Shown: positions 42,802 through 52,357, counted from the first letter of the stretch. The stretch is DNA of 64,000 bases from Gemmatimonadaceae bacterium (GCA_019637445.1 JAHBVS010000002.1:62001-126000); one strand, 5' to 3'. Made by a program: numbers and translations. Notes: generated by a model not told the origin, from the letters alone.

Positions 42802-44355
42802 CTAGGAACTGCAGGAGAGCATCGAGCAACCCGCCCGATGCCGTGCCCACTCCGGCCGCCGCTCGGCGAAACGCTCACGCCCCGGCTGCCACGTGTACGG
42901 CTGCCGCATCGTATCGAGCAGTTCGTCCAGCAGCGACGCATCGCCCTCGGCGGCGCGATCGATGGCTTCCTGTGCGAGGTAGTTGCGTGGGACGTACACG
43001 GGATTTGTCGTGGCCATTGCTTCGCGTGCGGTGGCCAGTGCGTCCCAGCGTCGGAGCCACGCCCCAATCGCTGCTGCGTTGCGGTCTCGCGCGGACTCAT
43101 CGTAGAACACGTCGCCCAGCCAGGCCACAGCCTCGGCACCTCCACTGGGCACGGTGCTGCGCGCATCCGTGAGCGCGCGGAAGAACCGCGTGTAGTCCAT
43201 CGCTGCAGCCTCGAGCAGCGCCAAGCCTTCGGTGATCAGGGCCTCGCCATCCCCCGCAAACACGGGGAGCCCGAACTTCCGCGCCAACATCGCCGTGTAC
43301 TCGCGGTTAAACGTCTCGACGTAGCGCGCGAGCCCATCGCGCAGTGGCGCGATGTCCGCGAACAACGGTCGCAGTGCGTCCGCCAGCCGCTCCAGGTTCC
43401 ACTGCGCAATCGCCGGCTGGTTGCCGTAGCGATAGCGCCGTCCCATCGCGTCGGTGGTGTTCGGCGTCCAGTTGGGGTCGAAGTCCTCCACCCAGCCGTA
43501 GGGCCCGTAGTCGATCGTCAGGCCGAGCACGCTCATGTTGTCCGTGTTCATCACGCCGTGCACGAACCCCACGCGCATCCAGTGCACGATCATCACCGCC
43601 GTACGCTCGCAGACCTCGGCGAACCAGCGCGCGTCTCGATCAGTGGCCGGCGCCCCGAGCCGAGGGAAGTCGCGGTCGACCGTGAAGTCCAGCAACTGTC
43701 GCAGCAGCGCGTGGTCGCCGCGGGCGGCGAGGATCTCGAAGTTGCCGAAACGCAGGAAGCTCGGCGCCACGCGGCAGACCACGGCACCAGGCTCGAGTGC
43801 GGGATTGCCATCGTAGAACATGTCGCGCAGCACCTGCTCGCCCGTGGTGACCACGCTCAACGCACGCGTTGTGGGCACGCCGAGGTGATGCATCGCCTCG
43901 CTGCAGAGGAACTCGCGGAGGCTCGAGCGCAGCACGGCGCGGCCGTCGGCCGTGCGCGCGTAAGGCGTGGGCCCGGCGCCCTTGAGTTGCAGCTCCCAGC
44001 GCTCGCCGCCCGCCGTGAGCACCTCGCCGAGGGAGATGGCGCGTCCGTCGCCGAGTTGGCCTGCCCAGTGGCCGAACTGATGGCCGCCGTAACAGGCGGC
44101 AACGGGGTCCATCCCGTTGAGTAGCGCGTTGCCCGCGAAGACCTGTGCGAACCACGGCTCGCGATGGGCGTCGGGCGCGAGACCGATCATCGCGGCCACT
44201 TCGGTTGCGTGCGAGAGAAGCTGCGGTGCCGCGACCGGTGTTGGCCGCACGCGCGTCCACGCGGCCCCGAGCACCTGCCGCCGCTCGTTGCTGTCGAGCG
44301 GGTCGCCGGGAAGCTCCCTGACGAAGCGATTGTCGAAGGTCAGCCTACGGTCCAC
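42802..44355 (-). CDS. selO: Protein adenylyltransferase SelO (YdiU)
   Basis: Pseudokinase-fold enzyme of 517 residues that transfers AMP to protein Ser/Thr/Tyr residues and is linked to oxidative stress. Characteristic motifs are [20 protein letters not shown], the catalytic region [20 protein letters not shown], and the extreme C terminus SCSS, where the Cys lies at the position of the selenocysteine in animal SelO. ATG start at 44,355 ([15 protein letters not shown]). Preceded on the same strand by a MOSC gene. Confidence 0.95.
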   Translation of the reverse strand: MDRRLTFDNRFVRELPGDPLDSNERRQVLGAAWTRVRPTPVAAPQLLSHATEVAAMIGLAPDAHREPWFAQVFAGNALLNGMDPVAACYGGHQFGHWAGQLGDGRAISLGEVLTAGGERWELQLKGAGPTPYARTADGRAVLRSSLREFLCSEAMHHLGVPTTRALSVVTTGEQVLRDMFYDGNPALEPGAVVCRVAPSFLRFGNFEILAARGDHALLRQLLDFTVDRDFPRLGAPATDRDARWFAEVCERTAVMIVHWMRVGFVHGVMNTDNMSVLGLTIDYGPYGWVEDFDPNWTPNTTDAMGRRYRYGNQPAIAQWNLERLADALRPLFADIAPLRDGLARYVETFNREYTAMLARKFGLPVFAGDGEALITEGLALLEAAAMDYTRFFRALTDARSTVPSGGAEAVAWLGDVFYDESARDRNAAAIGAWLRRWDALATAREAMATTNPVYVPRNYLAQEAIDRAAEGDASLLDELLDTMRQPYTWQPGRERFAERRPEWARHRAGCSMLSCSS

Positions 44356-44404
44356 GCCCGAAAGCTACTGTGTCCGCCGCAGTGGCTCGCGAGCGCGTGG
44401 CTCT

Positions 44405-44860
44405 TCAGGCCGCGCCGGTCTTCGGCTCGACCCAGTCCACCGAGTCACCGACGGCGATGTCGCCACCCTCGATGACCTGCGCGAAGGCGCCGCCGCCCCA
44501 GTCGTCGCGCAGCGCCTCCTGCAGTCCCGCCGCGGCCTCCTCCATGCGCTCGCAGGGCGTGGTCTCACCGCCGATCTGCAGCAGCGTCGAGCCGATACGC
44601 AGGAGCCGGCCCCGCGTCTCCGCGAGCACGACGCCGGAGACCAGCAGGTTCGCCCTCCGCGCGATGGGATCCACCGGCTCCGGCAGCAGCGCGACGGCAC
44701 GCGCCCAGCGCTCGGCGTCGACCAGCGTGACCTGGCGCCGTCGGCTGCGGTCAACGCTGCCCTCGAGGCCTGCGTCCGTCACCAGTGTGGCCGACTCCAC
44801 GGCATCCATCGGCCCGCGGTGCGAACGCTTCTTCCAGATGGCGATCAGTGTGCCTGACAT
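44405..44860 (-). CDS. MOSC-domain protein
   Basis: Predicted 151-residue small MOSC-domain protein (molybdenum cofactor sulfurase C-terminal domain). The motif GLEGSVDRSRRRQVTLVDAE fits the family G-xx-D-x-H/R...RQVTL pattern, and DWGGGAFAQVIEGGDIAVGD the C-terminal half. A conserved Cys occurs in TPCERM. It may act in sulfur or cofactor transfer; the substrate is unknown. 49 bp upstream of selO on the same strand. Confidence 0.85.
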   Translation of the reverse strand: MSGTLIAIWKKRSHRGPMDAVESATLVTDAGLEGSVDRSRRRQVTLVDAERWARAVALLPEPVDPIARRANLLVSGVVLAETRGRLLRIGSTLLQIGGETTPCERMEEAAAGLQEALRDDWGGGAFAQVIEGGDIAVGDSVDWVEPKTGAA

Positions 44861-44898
44861 GGGCCAATGATAGCGCCTCCAGCCCAGCGCGGTAACTT

Positions 44899-46212
44899 GT
44901 GCGCGTGTCCCAAGAGATCCGCAGCCTCGGTGTCGTCACCGCCACCGCGGTGCTCATCTCGAACATGGTGGGCACGGGCGTGTTCACCAGCCTTGGCTTC
45001 CAGGTCGTGGACATCACCAGCGGCTTCGCCCTGCTCGCGCTCTGGGCCGTGGGCGCGCTGTTGGCGCTCACCGGTGCCTTCTGCTACGCGGAGCTCGGCA
45101 CGACCATTCCGCGCTCGGGTGGTGAGTACGTCTACCTCAGCTGGGCCTGGTCCCCGCGACTGGGCTTCATCGGTGGGTTCGTCTCGATGACCGCCGGCTT
45201 CGCGGCGCCAATCGCCCTGGCCGCCATCGCGTTCGGACGATATGCCACGGCCGTCGTGCCGGTGGATCCCCGCCTGCTCACGCTTGCGGTGTTGCTGGTG
45301 GTCGGCGCGGTACACGCCCGGCACGTCTCCAGCGCACGGCGCTTCCAACTGCTCACGACCGGCAGCACGCTGGTCGTCATCCTCGCCTTCATTGTGGCCG
45401 GCCTGGCGATTGGCCCTCGTGAACCACTGTCATTCGCCCCGGAGGCCGCGGCCTTCCGGTCCATTGGTTCAGCGCCGTTCGCGATCTCGCTCATCTACGT
45501 GGTCTACGCTTACACGGGTTGGAACGCGATTGGCTACGTCGCTGGTGAGGTGCGCGAGCCGCAGCGCACGATCCCGCGGGCGGTCGTCATCGCCGTGCTC
45601 ATCGTCGCGCTGCTCTACTTGTTGCTGCACTGGGTTTTCCTGCGCGCAGTGCCCATCGCCGAGCTGCGCGGCACGGTTGAGGTGGGCGCGCTCGCCGGCA
45701 CGCGCGTCTTCGGCCCACTTGGCGGACGCCTGATGAGCGGCGTGATCGCGCTCGTGCTCGTCGCGACGATCTCCGGCTTCCTCTACGCCGGTGCACGGGT
45801 GACACAGGCTGTCGGTGCCGGGTCGACGGCGCTGCGCTGGATGGGCGCCGCAGGACCCGATGGCGTGCCACGGCGCGCGCTCGCGCTGCAGATGGCGCTG
45901 GTCGCGCTGCTCATCGTCACCGCGTCGTTCGAGCAGGTGCTCGCCTACGCCGGCATCGTGCTCAATCTGATGAATCTCCTGGCGGTGGCCGGCCTGATGC
46001 GGATGCGTCGGCGCGAGCCGGGGCTCGAACGACCGTTCCGCACGCCGCTTTACCCGGTGGTGCCGCTGGCCTTCGCCGCGCTCAGCGTCTGGATGATCGG
46101 CTTCACCGTGTGGCAACGACCTGTGATCATCCTTGCCGCGCTGGGCACCCTCGCGATTGGCTCGGGGCTCTACTCGCTCACGCTGCGCCCGGTGACTCCA
46201 CCAGTCGCGTGA
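44899..46212 (+). CDS. APC-family amino acid permease
   Basis: Predicted 437-residue secondary transporter with about 12 helices. The start VVTATAVLISNMVGTGVFTS and the early motif ATIPRSGGEYVYL-like (TTIPRSGGEYVYLSWAW) are typical of APC superfamily amino acid permeases. The start is GTG at 44,899 or at 44,905. Its last 35 bp overlap, tail to tail, the end of mqnD on the other strand. Substrate unknown. Confidence 0.88.
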   Translation: MRVSQEIRSLGVVTATAVLISNMVGTGVFTSLGFQVVDITSGFALLALWAVGALLALTGAFCYAELGTTIPRSGGEYVYLSWAWSPRLGFIGGFVSMTAGFAAPIALAAIAFGRYATAVVPVDPRLLTLAVLLVVGAVHARHVSSARRFQLLTTGSTLVVILAFIVAGLAIGPREPLSFAPEAAAFRSIGSAPFAISLIYVVYAYTGWNAIGYVAGEVREPQRTIPRAVVIAVLIVALLYLLLHWVFLRAVPIAELRGTVEVGALAGTRVFGPLGGRLMSGVIALVLVATISGFLYAGARVTQAVGAGSTALRWMGAAGPDGVPRRALALQMALVALLIVTASFEQVLAYAGIVLNLMNLLAVAGLMRMRRREPGLERPFRTPLYPVVPLAFAALSVWMIGFTVWQRPVIILAALGTLAIGSGLYSLTLRPVTPPVA

Positions 46213-46969
46213 TGGCGCGCAGGCCGGCGTCGCCGATGTCGAGGCTCCACTCATTCACGTACAGCGCGATGTGCTGCGCACAGACCTCGGTGGACATCTC
46301 CTGCGCGTGGGCGCGCACGTAGTCCGCGCTGGCCGTCGGATGGTCGAAGGCGTAACGCACCGAGGCGCGGATGGCGGACTCGGCGGCATCGCGCGTCTCG
46401 ACGTCGAGGTCCTCGCGCGCGCAGATGCCGGCAAGCGGCACGGGCAGCTGCGTTTCGCGTTCCCACCACTCGCCGAGGTCGGCGACGCGCACGAGGCCGT
46501 GGTCCTGGTAGGTGAAGCGGCTCTCGTGGATGATCAGCCCGGCATCCACCGCGCCGTCCGCGACGGCGCGCAGGATGCGGTCGTAGCGCATCTCGATGGG
46601 GTCGCCGAGCCCTGGCGCCGCGAGTCGGAGCAAGCGAAACGCCGTCGTCTCACGTCCGGGAATCGCCAGGCGGCCACGCACGGCTTCGGCCAATGACATC
46701 GTGGCGCGTGCCACGACCAACGGTCCAACGCCGTGCCCGAGCGCGCCGCCGCTACGCAGCAGCCGGTACTTGGACCCGACGCTGGCAAAGGCGCCCACGC
46801 TGAGCTTGGTGAGCTCGAACTCGCCCTCGTGCGCGCGGCGATTCAGCTCCTCGATGTCCAACAACACCGGCCGCAGTCTGAACGGCGCCTCGACCAACCC
46901 GTGCGCCAACGCGTGGAAGGCAAACGTGTCGTTGGGGCAGGGGGAGTAGCCGAAGCTCAGTTCACGCAC
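46178..46969 (-). CDS. mqnD: 1,4-dihydroxy-6-naphthoate synthase MqnD
   Basis: Enzyme of the futalosine route to menaquinone; it converts cyclic dehypoxanthinyl futalosine to 1,4-dihydroxy-6-naphthoate. 263 residues, with a periplasmic-binding-protein fold. Motifs: LSFGYSPCPNDTFAFHALAH at the start, LLDIEELNRRAHEGEFELTK, and AGLIIHESRFTYQDHGL. It overlaps mqnB by 13 bp in a two-gene unit. MqnA, C and E are not in the window. Confidence 0.95.
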   Translation of the reverse strand: MRELSFGYSPCPNDTFAFHALAHGLVEAPFRLRPVLLDIEELNRRAHEGEFELTKLSVGAFASVGSKYRLLRSGGALGHGVGPLVVARATMSLAEAVRGRLAIPGRETTAFRLLRLAAPGLGDPIEMRYDRILRAVADGAVDAGLIIHESRFTYQDHGLVRVADLGEWWERETQLPVPLAGICAREDLDVETRDAAESAIRASVRYAFDHPTASADYVRAHAQEMSTEVCAQHIALYVNEWSLDIGDAGLRAITRLVESPGAA

Positions 46970-47526
46970 GACGCCACGGCCTCCACCAAGCGTGGGGTGA
47001 TGCGATGCAACGCGTCGAACGCCGCCTCGAAGTGCCAGCGCGCGCGATCGGTCTCCTCGACTTCATTCGAGATGACGCGCAGCTCGATGGCTGGCACCGC
47101 CGCCAGTGCCGCCGCGCGCAGCACGCCGAAGCCTTCCATCGCTTCGACATCGCCGGCGGCACTCGCGCCGACCCGTGCGGCCGTCGCAATCGGCAGGCAG
47201 GGTGCGTCGGGGAACGCGGCGGAGCAGGCGCGGAGCAGTCCGTGGTCGGGCAGGATCTCGCTGCTGCCGAACTCCGGCGGCACAATCAAATCCGTGTAGA
47301 GCGAGGCGGAACCGATGACCAGCGAGCCTGGCGCGAGCGCGGCCCGTCGCCGCGCGCCAGCAATGCCGACGTGCAAGACCGCACGCGGCTGTGCCGCGGC
47401 GAGCGCATTTGCCGTGCGGGCCGCGGCGTCCACGGGGCCGACTCCGCAGAGTAACGTGCCCCAACCCTGCGGTGGCGCCAGCTCGCGGGCCGTGGCCGCG
47501 ACGACGAGGATGTCCGCGATTCCCAT
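46957..47526 (-). CDS. mqnB: Futalosine hydrolase MqnB
   Basis: Nucleosidase-type enzyme that removes hypoxanthine from futalosine. 189 residues, phosphorylase/nucleosidase fold. Typical parts: VLHVGIAGARRRAALAPGSL, the catalytic-region sequence DVEAMEGFGVLRAAALAAVP with the E-x-M-E-like motif of the MTA/SAH nucleosidase family, and RVISNEVEE. It overlaps mqnD, the next steps of the pathway. Confidence 0.93.
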   Translation of the reverse strand: MGIADILVVAATARELAPPQGWGTLLCGVGPVDAAARTANALAAAQPRAVLHVGIAGARRRAALAPGSLVIGSASLYTDLIVPPEFGSSEILPDHGLLRACSAAFPDAPCLPIATAARVGASAAGDVEAMEGFGVLRAAALAAVPAIELRVISNEVEETDRARWHFEAAFDALHRITPRLVEAVASCVN

Positions 47527-47604
47527 GCGTGGGAAGCTAACGCGCCGCTGGCGCCACCCCGCGCCAGGCCACGGCGCAGAGGCGCGCGTCCGGGTCCTCC
47601 GGCA

Positions 47605-48174
47605 TCAGCGCGGCCCGCGATCCAGCACCGGCAAGTAAGCGCGCCAAGGCCCCACGTCCGCCCGATAACGCTTGGCCTGCACCCGCGCGATCTGGCCGAT
47701 GTGGCCCAAGTCGTGCACGACCCAGGTGGCAAGCAGTTGCTGGAGCGTGACCGTGCCGAGTTCGGGGTGTTCACCAGTCAGCGCGAGCTGCGAGCCGCTG
47801 AGCGACCAGCCCCGAAGCTCCCGCAGGTTGCTCGCGCGACGTTCGCGAAACTCATCGAGCAGTTGCGCGATGGACCGGCCGGCGCAGGCGGTACGGTGCG
47901 CGCGCCGGTCGAAGGGCGTGAAGCGCCGCGACTCACCTTGTGCCAGGATGATTCGCGCGCGAGGGATCCAGTCGGCGCGCTCGCCCTGCAGGAGATGCGC
48001 GAGGTTCTCCCAGGTGGAAAACGTGTCGGGGCCCTCGTCGGCATCTGTCCAAGTGCTCGACAGGTCCGCGCAGAGCGCCTGCAGCCGGTCCGGCGTGCGC
48101 GCGAGCATCTCGATTGCCTCGTCGACCTTGAACCGCAGCGGCTCGGCCTTCGGGTCCTTCCCATCGTCGTGCAT
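47605..48174 (-). CDS. DinB-family metalloenzyme-like protein
   Basis: Predicted 189-residue four-helix-bundle protein of the DinB/YfiT group, often thiol S-transferases with a divalent metal. The three putative His ligands fall in LAHLLQGE, and in WVVHDLGHIGQIAR near the C terminus. I use the ATG at 48,174, since the longer frame upstream is a shadow of the divergent gene. Its reaction is unknown. Confidence 0.8.
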   Translation of the reverse strand: MHDDGKDPKAEPLRFKVDEAIEMLARTPDRLQALCADLSSTWTDADEGPDTFSTWENLAHLLQGERADWIPRARIILAQGESRRFTPFDRRAHRTACAGRSIAQLLDEFRERRASNLRELRGWSLSGSQLALTGEHPELGTVTLQQLLATWVVHDLGHIGQIARVQAKRYRADVGPWRAYLPVLDRGPR

Positions 48175-48247
48175 CCGGCGTCCCCCGTGGTGGAATGCGC
48201 CCGCTGATGTCATTCTATCGCCATCCGCACTCGCTTTGGGAGCCACC

Positions 48248-48889
48248 GTGGACCACAAGTCCCGCGACCGCTGGTCATTACAATGGATGGTCGACCAAGG
48301 CTTCCTGCACGGGCTGCTCGTGGGCGGCGTCGGGTTCATCTGGCTGATGATTGCCACCGGCGGCGTGCTCGGCGGCTTCCTGGGATTGCCGCCGGGTTTT
48401 TTGATCGGTCTCGTCGTGCACCGCGTGACCGCTGCCACAGGTGCCAAGCTCGCGGGCTCACTCTATGCGCCGAGCGGCGAAACCACGTCGTACGTGCCGA
48501 CCTACTCACACATCGACGCGATGATTGCGCGCGGGGATCTCGATGCGGCCGCCGCAGCCTTTGACGAGGAGATCGCCAACAGCGGCGGCAGCGTCGGCGT
48601 CGTGGTGAAGGCGGCGGACTTCCATCTGCGCGAACGCCGCGATGCCGCGCGGGCACTCCAGCTCTTCCAGCACGCGCGAAGCTCGGGTGCGGGGTCTGTC
48701 GACACGAAGCGCTACATCCAGCAGAAGGTGGTCGACATCCACCTCGGTCCGCTGCAGGACGAAGGGCGGGCGATGGCAGAGCTGCGTCGGCTCATCGATG
48801 CCTTCCCCGGAACGCGCGAGGCTGATGCGGCGCGCGAGTCGCTGGCGGCCCTCAAGCGCCAGCGTGGCGAGGCGGGTTCGCCAGGATGA
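48248..48889 (+). CDS. Membrane protein with TPR-like C-terminal domain
   Basis: Predicted 213-residue protein. One or two hydrophobic helices (GLLVGGVGFIWLMIATGGVL-GGFLGLPPGFLIGLVVHRV) precede a soluble helical part (DAMIARGDLDAAAAAFDEEI through the C terminus) with the alternating pattern of TPR repeats. The GTG start has a good ribosome-binding site (GGGAG); an in-frame ATG at 48,287 is the alternative. The next gene overlaps it (ATGA). Confidence 0.7.
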   Translation: MDHKSRDRWSLQWMVDQGFLHGLLVGGVGFIWLMIATGGVLGGFLGLPPGFLIGLVVHRVTAATGAKLAGSLYAPSGETTSYVPTYSHIDAMIARGDLDAAAAAFDEEIANSGGSVGVVVKAADFHLRERRDAARALQLFQHARSSGAGSVDTKRYIQQKVVDIHLGPLQDEGRAMAELRRLIDAFPGTREADAARESLAALKRQRGEAGSPG

Positions 48890-49392
48890 GGCTCCTTCGC
48901 GTTCACATCACGAGACGTTCGGACGGCGGCGGAACGCTCGTGCTCGAGCGCGCCGACGGCTCGCGCACCTGGCAACGGCAGACGGATCGGCACGCGGCGT
49001 TCTTCGCCGCGCACGACCTGACGCACCTCGCCGTCGAGTCCGTGCTGCGGCTGCGCGGTGCCTTCTATGGACTGGTGGCCTCCGGCTGGGAGTTCGACGA
49101 CTTCCTGCCGCCGTATCCCCGCGGCGCCCTGCCGACCGAGGCGTTGTGGGTCGAGTTGCTGGTCGGCCTGCTGGATGCCGAACGCGCCAGCGAAGCGGCT
49201 GGCGCGGCGCGCAGCAGTGCACAGGACATGGCTGAGATGCTGGCAACCGCTTGGCCATCAAGCGCCGGCCCCCAGCCTCACGCACTCGACGAGGCGACGC
49301 TCGTGGCCGTGCGCGACGCGCGCGATTCGCACTTGCAGCGCTGGGCAGCCGTCGGCGTCGGCGATATGCTCGAGCTCGAGTTCGCGCCGTGA
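48886..49392 (+). CDS. Uncharacterised protein, middle gene of a coupled trio
   Basis: Predicted 168-residue soluble protein of no family I recognise. It starts MRLLRVHITRRSDGGGTLVL, has a His-rich segment (DRHAAFFAAHDLTHLAVESV) that could bind a metal, and acidic and Ala-rich helices to the end. It overlaps both neighbours by 4 bases (ATGA at its start, GTGA at its end), so the three genes are made together. Confidence 0.65.
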   Translation: MRLLRVHITRRSDGGGTLVLERADGSRTWQRQTDRHAAFFAAHDLTHLAVESVLRLRGAFYGLVASGWEFDDFLPPYPRGALPTEALWVELLVGLLDAERASEAAGAARSSAQDMAEMLATAWPSSAGPQPHALDEATLVAVRDARDSHLQRWAAVGVGDMLELEFAP

Positions 49393-50837
49393 TCCCGCGC
49401 TGGGCGATCTGGACGGCAGCCATCGCCGTGCTTGCAGTTGTCGCGTTGCTCGTGTGGCGCCGCTGGACCGCCCGCGCCGCGCGTCGCGCGCTGCTGCGCT
49501 TCCGCGCCCGCGTGGATCGCTTCAAGCTCACCGGCAAGCGCTACATCGTGCAGTCGCTGTTGGCGGATCCAGCAATCGCCGCCGGCGTCGCCGCACACGC
49601 CGAGGAACACGCACTGCCCAGGGCCCAGGTCTGGCGTCGCGTCGAGACCTACCTCGACGAGATCGTCCCGGTCTTCAACCTCTTCATGTACTACCAGTTC
49701 GGCTACGCCATTTCCAAGGCGGCGCTGGGACTCTTCTATAAGACCACGGTCAAGATCCGGAATCGCGCGGCGCTCACGGCGCTCCCGCGCGAGAGCATTG
49801 TGCTCTACGTGATGAACCACCGATCCAACGCGGACTACGTGCTCGCCGGCTACGCCCTCGCCGGGCAGGTCGCCATCAGCTACGCCGTGGGCGAGTGGGC
49901 GCGCGTGTTCCCACTCGAGTACCTGTTCAAGAGCTTCGGTTCGTATTTCATCCGCCGCCGTTACCGCGAGCCGCTCTACCACACGGTGCTCGAGCGCTAC
50001 GTCCAGCTCATCACGCGCAACGGGGTCACGCAGGGCATCTTCCCCGAGGGCGGCCTCTCGCGCGACGGGAAGTTGCGGCCGGCAAAGATTGGTCTTCTCG
50101 ACTACTTCCTGGGGACTGCCTGCGAGCCCGGCTTCGCCGAGCGGATGTACATCGTGCCGGTGGGGATCAACTACGACCGCGTGCTCGAGGACCGCTCGCT
50201 GATGCGGGAGCTGCGGGCGAGCGAGGGCGGGGAACGGCCCTCGCGCCTCAGCCAGCTGCGCGAGGTGCTGAACTTTGCCATCTCGTCGTTCGGGCGACTG
50301 GGCAGTGGCCGCTGGCGGCGCTATGGCCGAGCTGCTGTGGTGGTCGGTGAGCCGCATCCCGTGGCCCCGTGGCTCGAAGGGATCCGCGCCGAAGGCACGG
50401 CCTTATTCGAATTGCCGCGCGCCGAGCGCCTGGCCCGCGTGCAGGCCTTCACCGACACGATGATGCAACGCGTCGGCGCCATCGTGCCCGTGACCGCCGT
50501 GCCGTTGGTCTGCGCCGCCCTGCAGACCTTCGAGAGCGAGATCGTTCCCGAGGCACCGCTGCTCGCGCGCATCGAGGAGCTGCGTGACGTCTTGGTCGCG
50601 TCGGGCGCCGAGGTGGCGGAGGCGCAGCGCGATGGTGGCGAGACCTTCGAGCGCGCCTACCGGATGCTCAGGATGCGCCGCGTGCTGCACCGCGACGGGG
50701 ACCGGTTTGTCGTCCTGCCGCGCGGCCGTGAGCTGATCTCGTACTACGCCAACGGCATCGCCCATCTCTGCGGCGCCTTCACGGCCCAGGTGCGAGAGCG
50801 CGATGCCCTGCCGGTCGACCAGGTCGTGGACCTGTAG
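49389..50837 (+). CDS. PlsB-type glycerol-3-phosphate acyltransferase
   Basis: Predicted 482-residue membrane-associated acyltransferase. An N-terminal helix (AIWTAAIAVLAVVALLVWRR) is followed by the acyltransferase domain: motif I NH144-R-S-N-A-D149, motif III FPEGGLSRDGK with GxR-like follow-up. It would acylate glycerol-3-phosphate in phospholipid synthesis, though a related acyl acceptor is possible. The GTG start overlaps the upstream stop. Confidence 0.85.
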   Translation: MIPRWAIWTAAIAVLAVVALLVWRRWTARAARRALLRFRARVDRFKLTGKRYIVQSLLADPAIAAGVAAHAEEHALPRAQVWRRVETYLDEIVPVFNLFMYYQFGYAISKAALGLFYKTTVKIRNRAALTALPRESIVLYVMNHRSNADYVLAGYALAGQVAISYAVGEWARVFPLEYLFKSFGSYFIRRRYREPLYHTVLERYVQLITRNGVTQGIFPEGGLSRDGKLRPAKIGLLDYFLGTACEPGFAERMYIVPVGINYDRVLEDRSLMRELRASEGGERPSRLSQLREVLNFAISSFGRLGSGRWRRYGRAAVVVGEPHPVAPWLEGIRAEGTALFELPRAERLARVQAFTDTMMQRVGAIVPVTAVPLVCAALQTFESEIVPEAPLLARIEELRDVLVASGAEVAEAQRDGGETFERAYRMLRMRRVLHRDGDRFVVLPRGRELISYYANGIAHLCGAFTAQVRERDALPVDQVVDL

Positions 50838-50883
50838 GCCAGTGGGCTGGACGTCCAGACCTAGGTCCCACATCTTCGAGGCG

Positions 50884-51276
50884 ATGCCCCTGCGTCGCAC
50901 GCTTCCACTGCTTGTCGTCGCGGTCGGCCTGCTCAGCGGCTGCTTCCATTACCGGGCGGTCGGCAGGCTCCGTGAGGGCCAGCCCCTGCCGCCCTCCTCG
51001 CGCGTGACCCTCTACACAGGTCGTGTCCTCGTGCTGGCCTCGGGGTGGGTGGAGAACGACAGCATCAAGGGCTACCAGCCGGGGCAGTCCCGCCGCACCG
51101 AGGTGCCGCTGGCCTCCGTGGACTACATCGAGTCCAAGCGGCTCGATGGCAAGAACACCGTGATCACGGTGGGCATCCTCACGGTCACGGTCCTGCTCGC
51201 CCTCAAGGCGCGGTCGATTGCCGGCGGGCTGAATTCCGCCTCAATCGGGATGACGGCGCCGCCCCTCGTGCCCTGA
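50884..51276 (+). CDS. Small lipoprotein
   Basis: Predicted 130-residue lipoprotein with lipobox LLSGC after PLLVVAVGLLSGCFHYRAVG. The body has a beta-rich part (RVTLYTGRVLVLASGWVEND) and a second hydrophobic stretch (VITVGILTVTVLLALKARSI). I do not recognise it. It ends 10 bp before the rpsL promoter. Confidence 0.72.
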   Translation: MPLRRTLPLLVVAVGLLSGCFHYRAVGRLREGQPLPPSSRVTLYTGRVLVLASGWVENDSIKGYQPGQSRRTEVPLASVDYIESKRLDGKNTVITVGILTVTVLLALKARSIAGGLNSASIGMTAPPLVP

Positions 51277-51286
51277 GCCGCGCCGG

Positions 51287-51315
51287 TTGACCAAGGCCCC
51301 TTGGTCGCCTACCTT
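51287..51315 (+). promoter_or_regulatory. rpsL-rpsG promoter
   Basis: TTGACC-N17-TACCTT is a near-consensus housekeeping promoter about 71 bp before the rpsL ATG. The spacer is a perfect inverted repeat, GACCAAGG-CC-CCTTGGTC (51,289-51,306). Confidence 0.7.
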
Positions 51316-51386
51316 TTAAGGCTCTGTTCCGTGCCGCCCGTCGGGCGATCCACGTAGTTACAGAAGTCCGAACACCTTAGGGTAAG

Positions 51387-51785
51387 ATGCCGACGATCAA
51401 TCAGTTGGTCCGGCAGAGCCGCAAGGAAGTCGTCAAGAAGGACAAGGCGCCGGCTCTGAAGGAGAATCCGTTCAAGCGTGGCGTGTGCACCCGCGTGTAC
51501 ACCACCACCCCCAAGAAGCCAAACTCCGCGCTGCGTAAGGTCGCGCGCGTGCGTCTCGTCAACGGCTTCGAAGTCACTGCCTACATCCCCGGCGAGGGCC
51601 ACAACCTGCAGGAGCACTCGATCGTGCTCATCCGCGGTGGCCGTGTGAAGGACCTCCCCGGCGTGCGCTACCACATCGTGCGCGGCAAGCTCGACGCCTC
51701 CGGCGTCAACGGGCGCAACAAGAGCCGCTCCAAGTACGGGACCAAGAAGCCGAAGGCGGGTGCCCCGGCTGGAGGGAAGAAGTAA
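51387..51785 (+). CDS. rpsL: 30S ribosomal protein S12
   Basis: Decoding-centre protein of 132 residues starting [14 protein letters not shown]. The universally conserved loops [19 protein letters not shown] and [16 protein letters not shown] are intact; both lysines where streptomycin-resistance changes occur are present, so the sequence is of the sensitive type. First gene of rpsL-rpsG; rpsG follows directly. Confidence 0.99.
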   Translation: MPTINQLVRQSRKEVVKKDKAPALKENPFKRGVCTRVYTTTPKKPNSALRKVARVRLVNGFEVTAYIPGEGHNLQEHSIVLIRGGRVKDLPGVRYHIVRGKLDASGVNGRNKSRSKYGTKKPKAGAPAGGKK

Positions 51786-52256
51786 ATGAGCCGCCGCAAG
51801 AGTGCCGTGAAGCGCACCATCCTGCCGGATGCGCGCTACGACAGCCAGACCGTCTCCAAGTTCATCAACGTCCTGATGTACCAGGGCAAGAAGTCCACCG
51901 CCGAGCGCATCTTCTACGGCGCGATGGACGTCGTCGAGGCCAAGGCGCAGCAGCCGGGCGTGCAGGTCTTCAAGCAGGCGCTGACCAACCTCAAGCCGGT
52001 CGTCGAGGTGAAGTCCCGCCGCGTCGGCGGCGCCACGTATCAGGTGCCGGTCGAGGTGCGTCCCGAGCGCCGCACCGCCCTGGCCATGCGCTGGCTGATC
52101 AGCTACTCGCGCGAGCGCAACGAGAAGTCGATGGCCGAGAAGCTGGCCGCCGAGGTGCTCGCCGCCGCCAAGGGCGAGGGCAACGCCATCAAGAAGAAGG
52201 AAGACACGCACCGCATGGCCGAGGCCAACAAGGCCTTCGCGCACTACCGCTGGTAA
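51786..52256 (+). CDS. rpsG: 30S ribosomal protein S7
   Basis: Primary 16S rRNA-binding protein, 156 residues. Start [20 protein letters not shown], core [20 protein letters not shown], end [16 protein letters not shown] all match S7. It begins right after the rpsL stop. A strong hairpin follows, and unlike most str operons fusA is not next. Confidence 0.99.
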   Translation: MSRRKSAVKRTILPDARYDSQTVSKFINVLMYQGKKSTAERIFYGAMDVVEAKAQQPGVQVFKQALTNLKPVVEVKSRRVGGATYQVPVEVRPERRTALAMRWLISYSRERNEKSMAEKLAAEVLAAAKGEGNAIKKKEDTHRMAEANKAFAHYRW

Positions 52257-52276
52257 GCGCTGTCGTCCGCAGGCAT

Positions 52277-52313
52277 CACGAGGGGCCCCGACCGATGGTC
52301 GGGGCCCCTCGTG
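52277..52313 (+). terminator. Stem-loop after rpsL-rpsG
   Basis: A perfect 17-bp stem (CACGAGGGGCCCCGACC / GGTCGGGGCCCCTCGTG) with a 3-nt loop, 20 bp past the stop. There is no U-run, but its strength and the opposite-strand gene beyond it make it the likely end of the unit. Confidence 0.7.
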
Positions 52314-52357
52314 GCATTCGAGGCCTTAGAGGCCGAGCCTTCCTTCAATGCCGCCAC

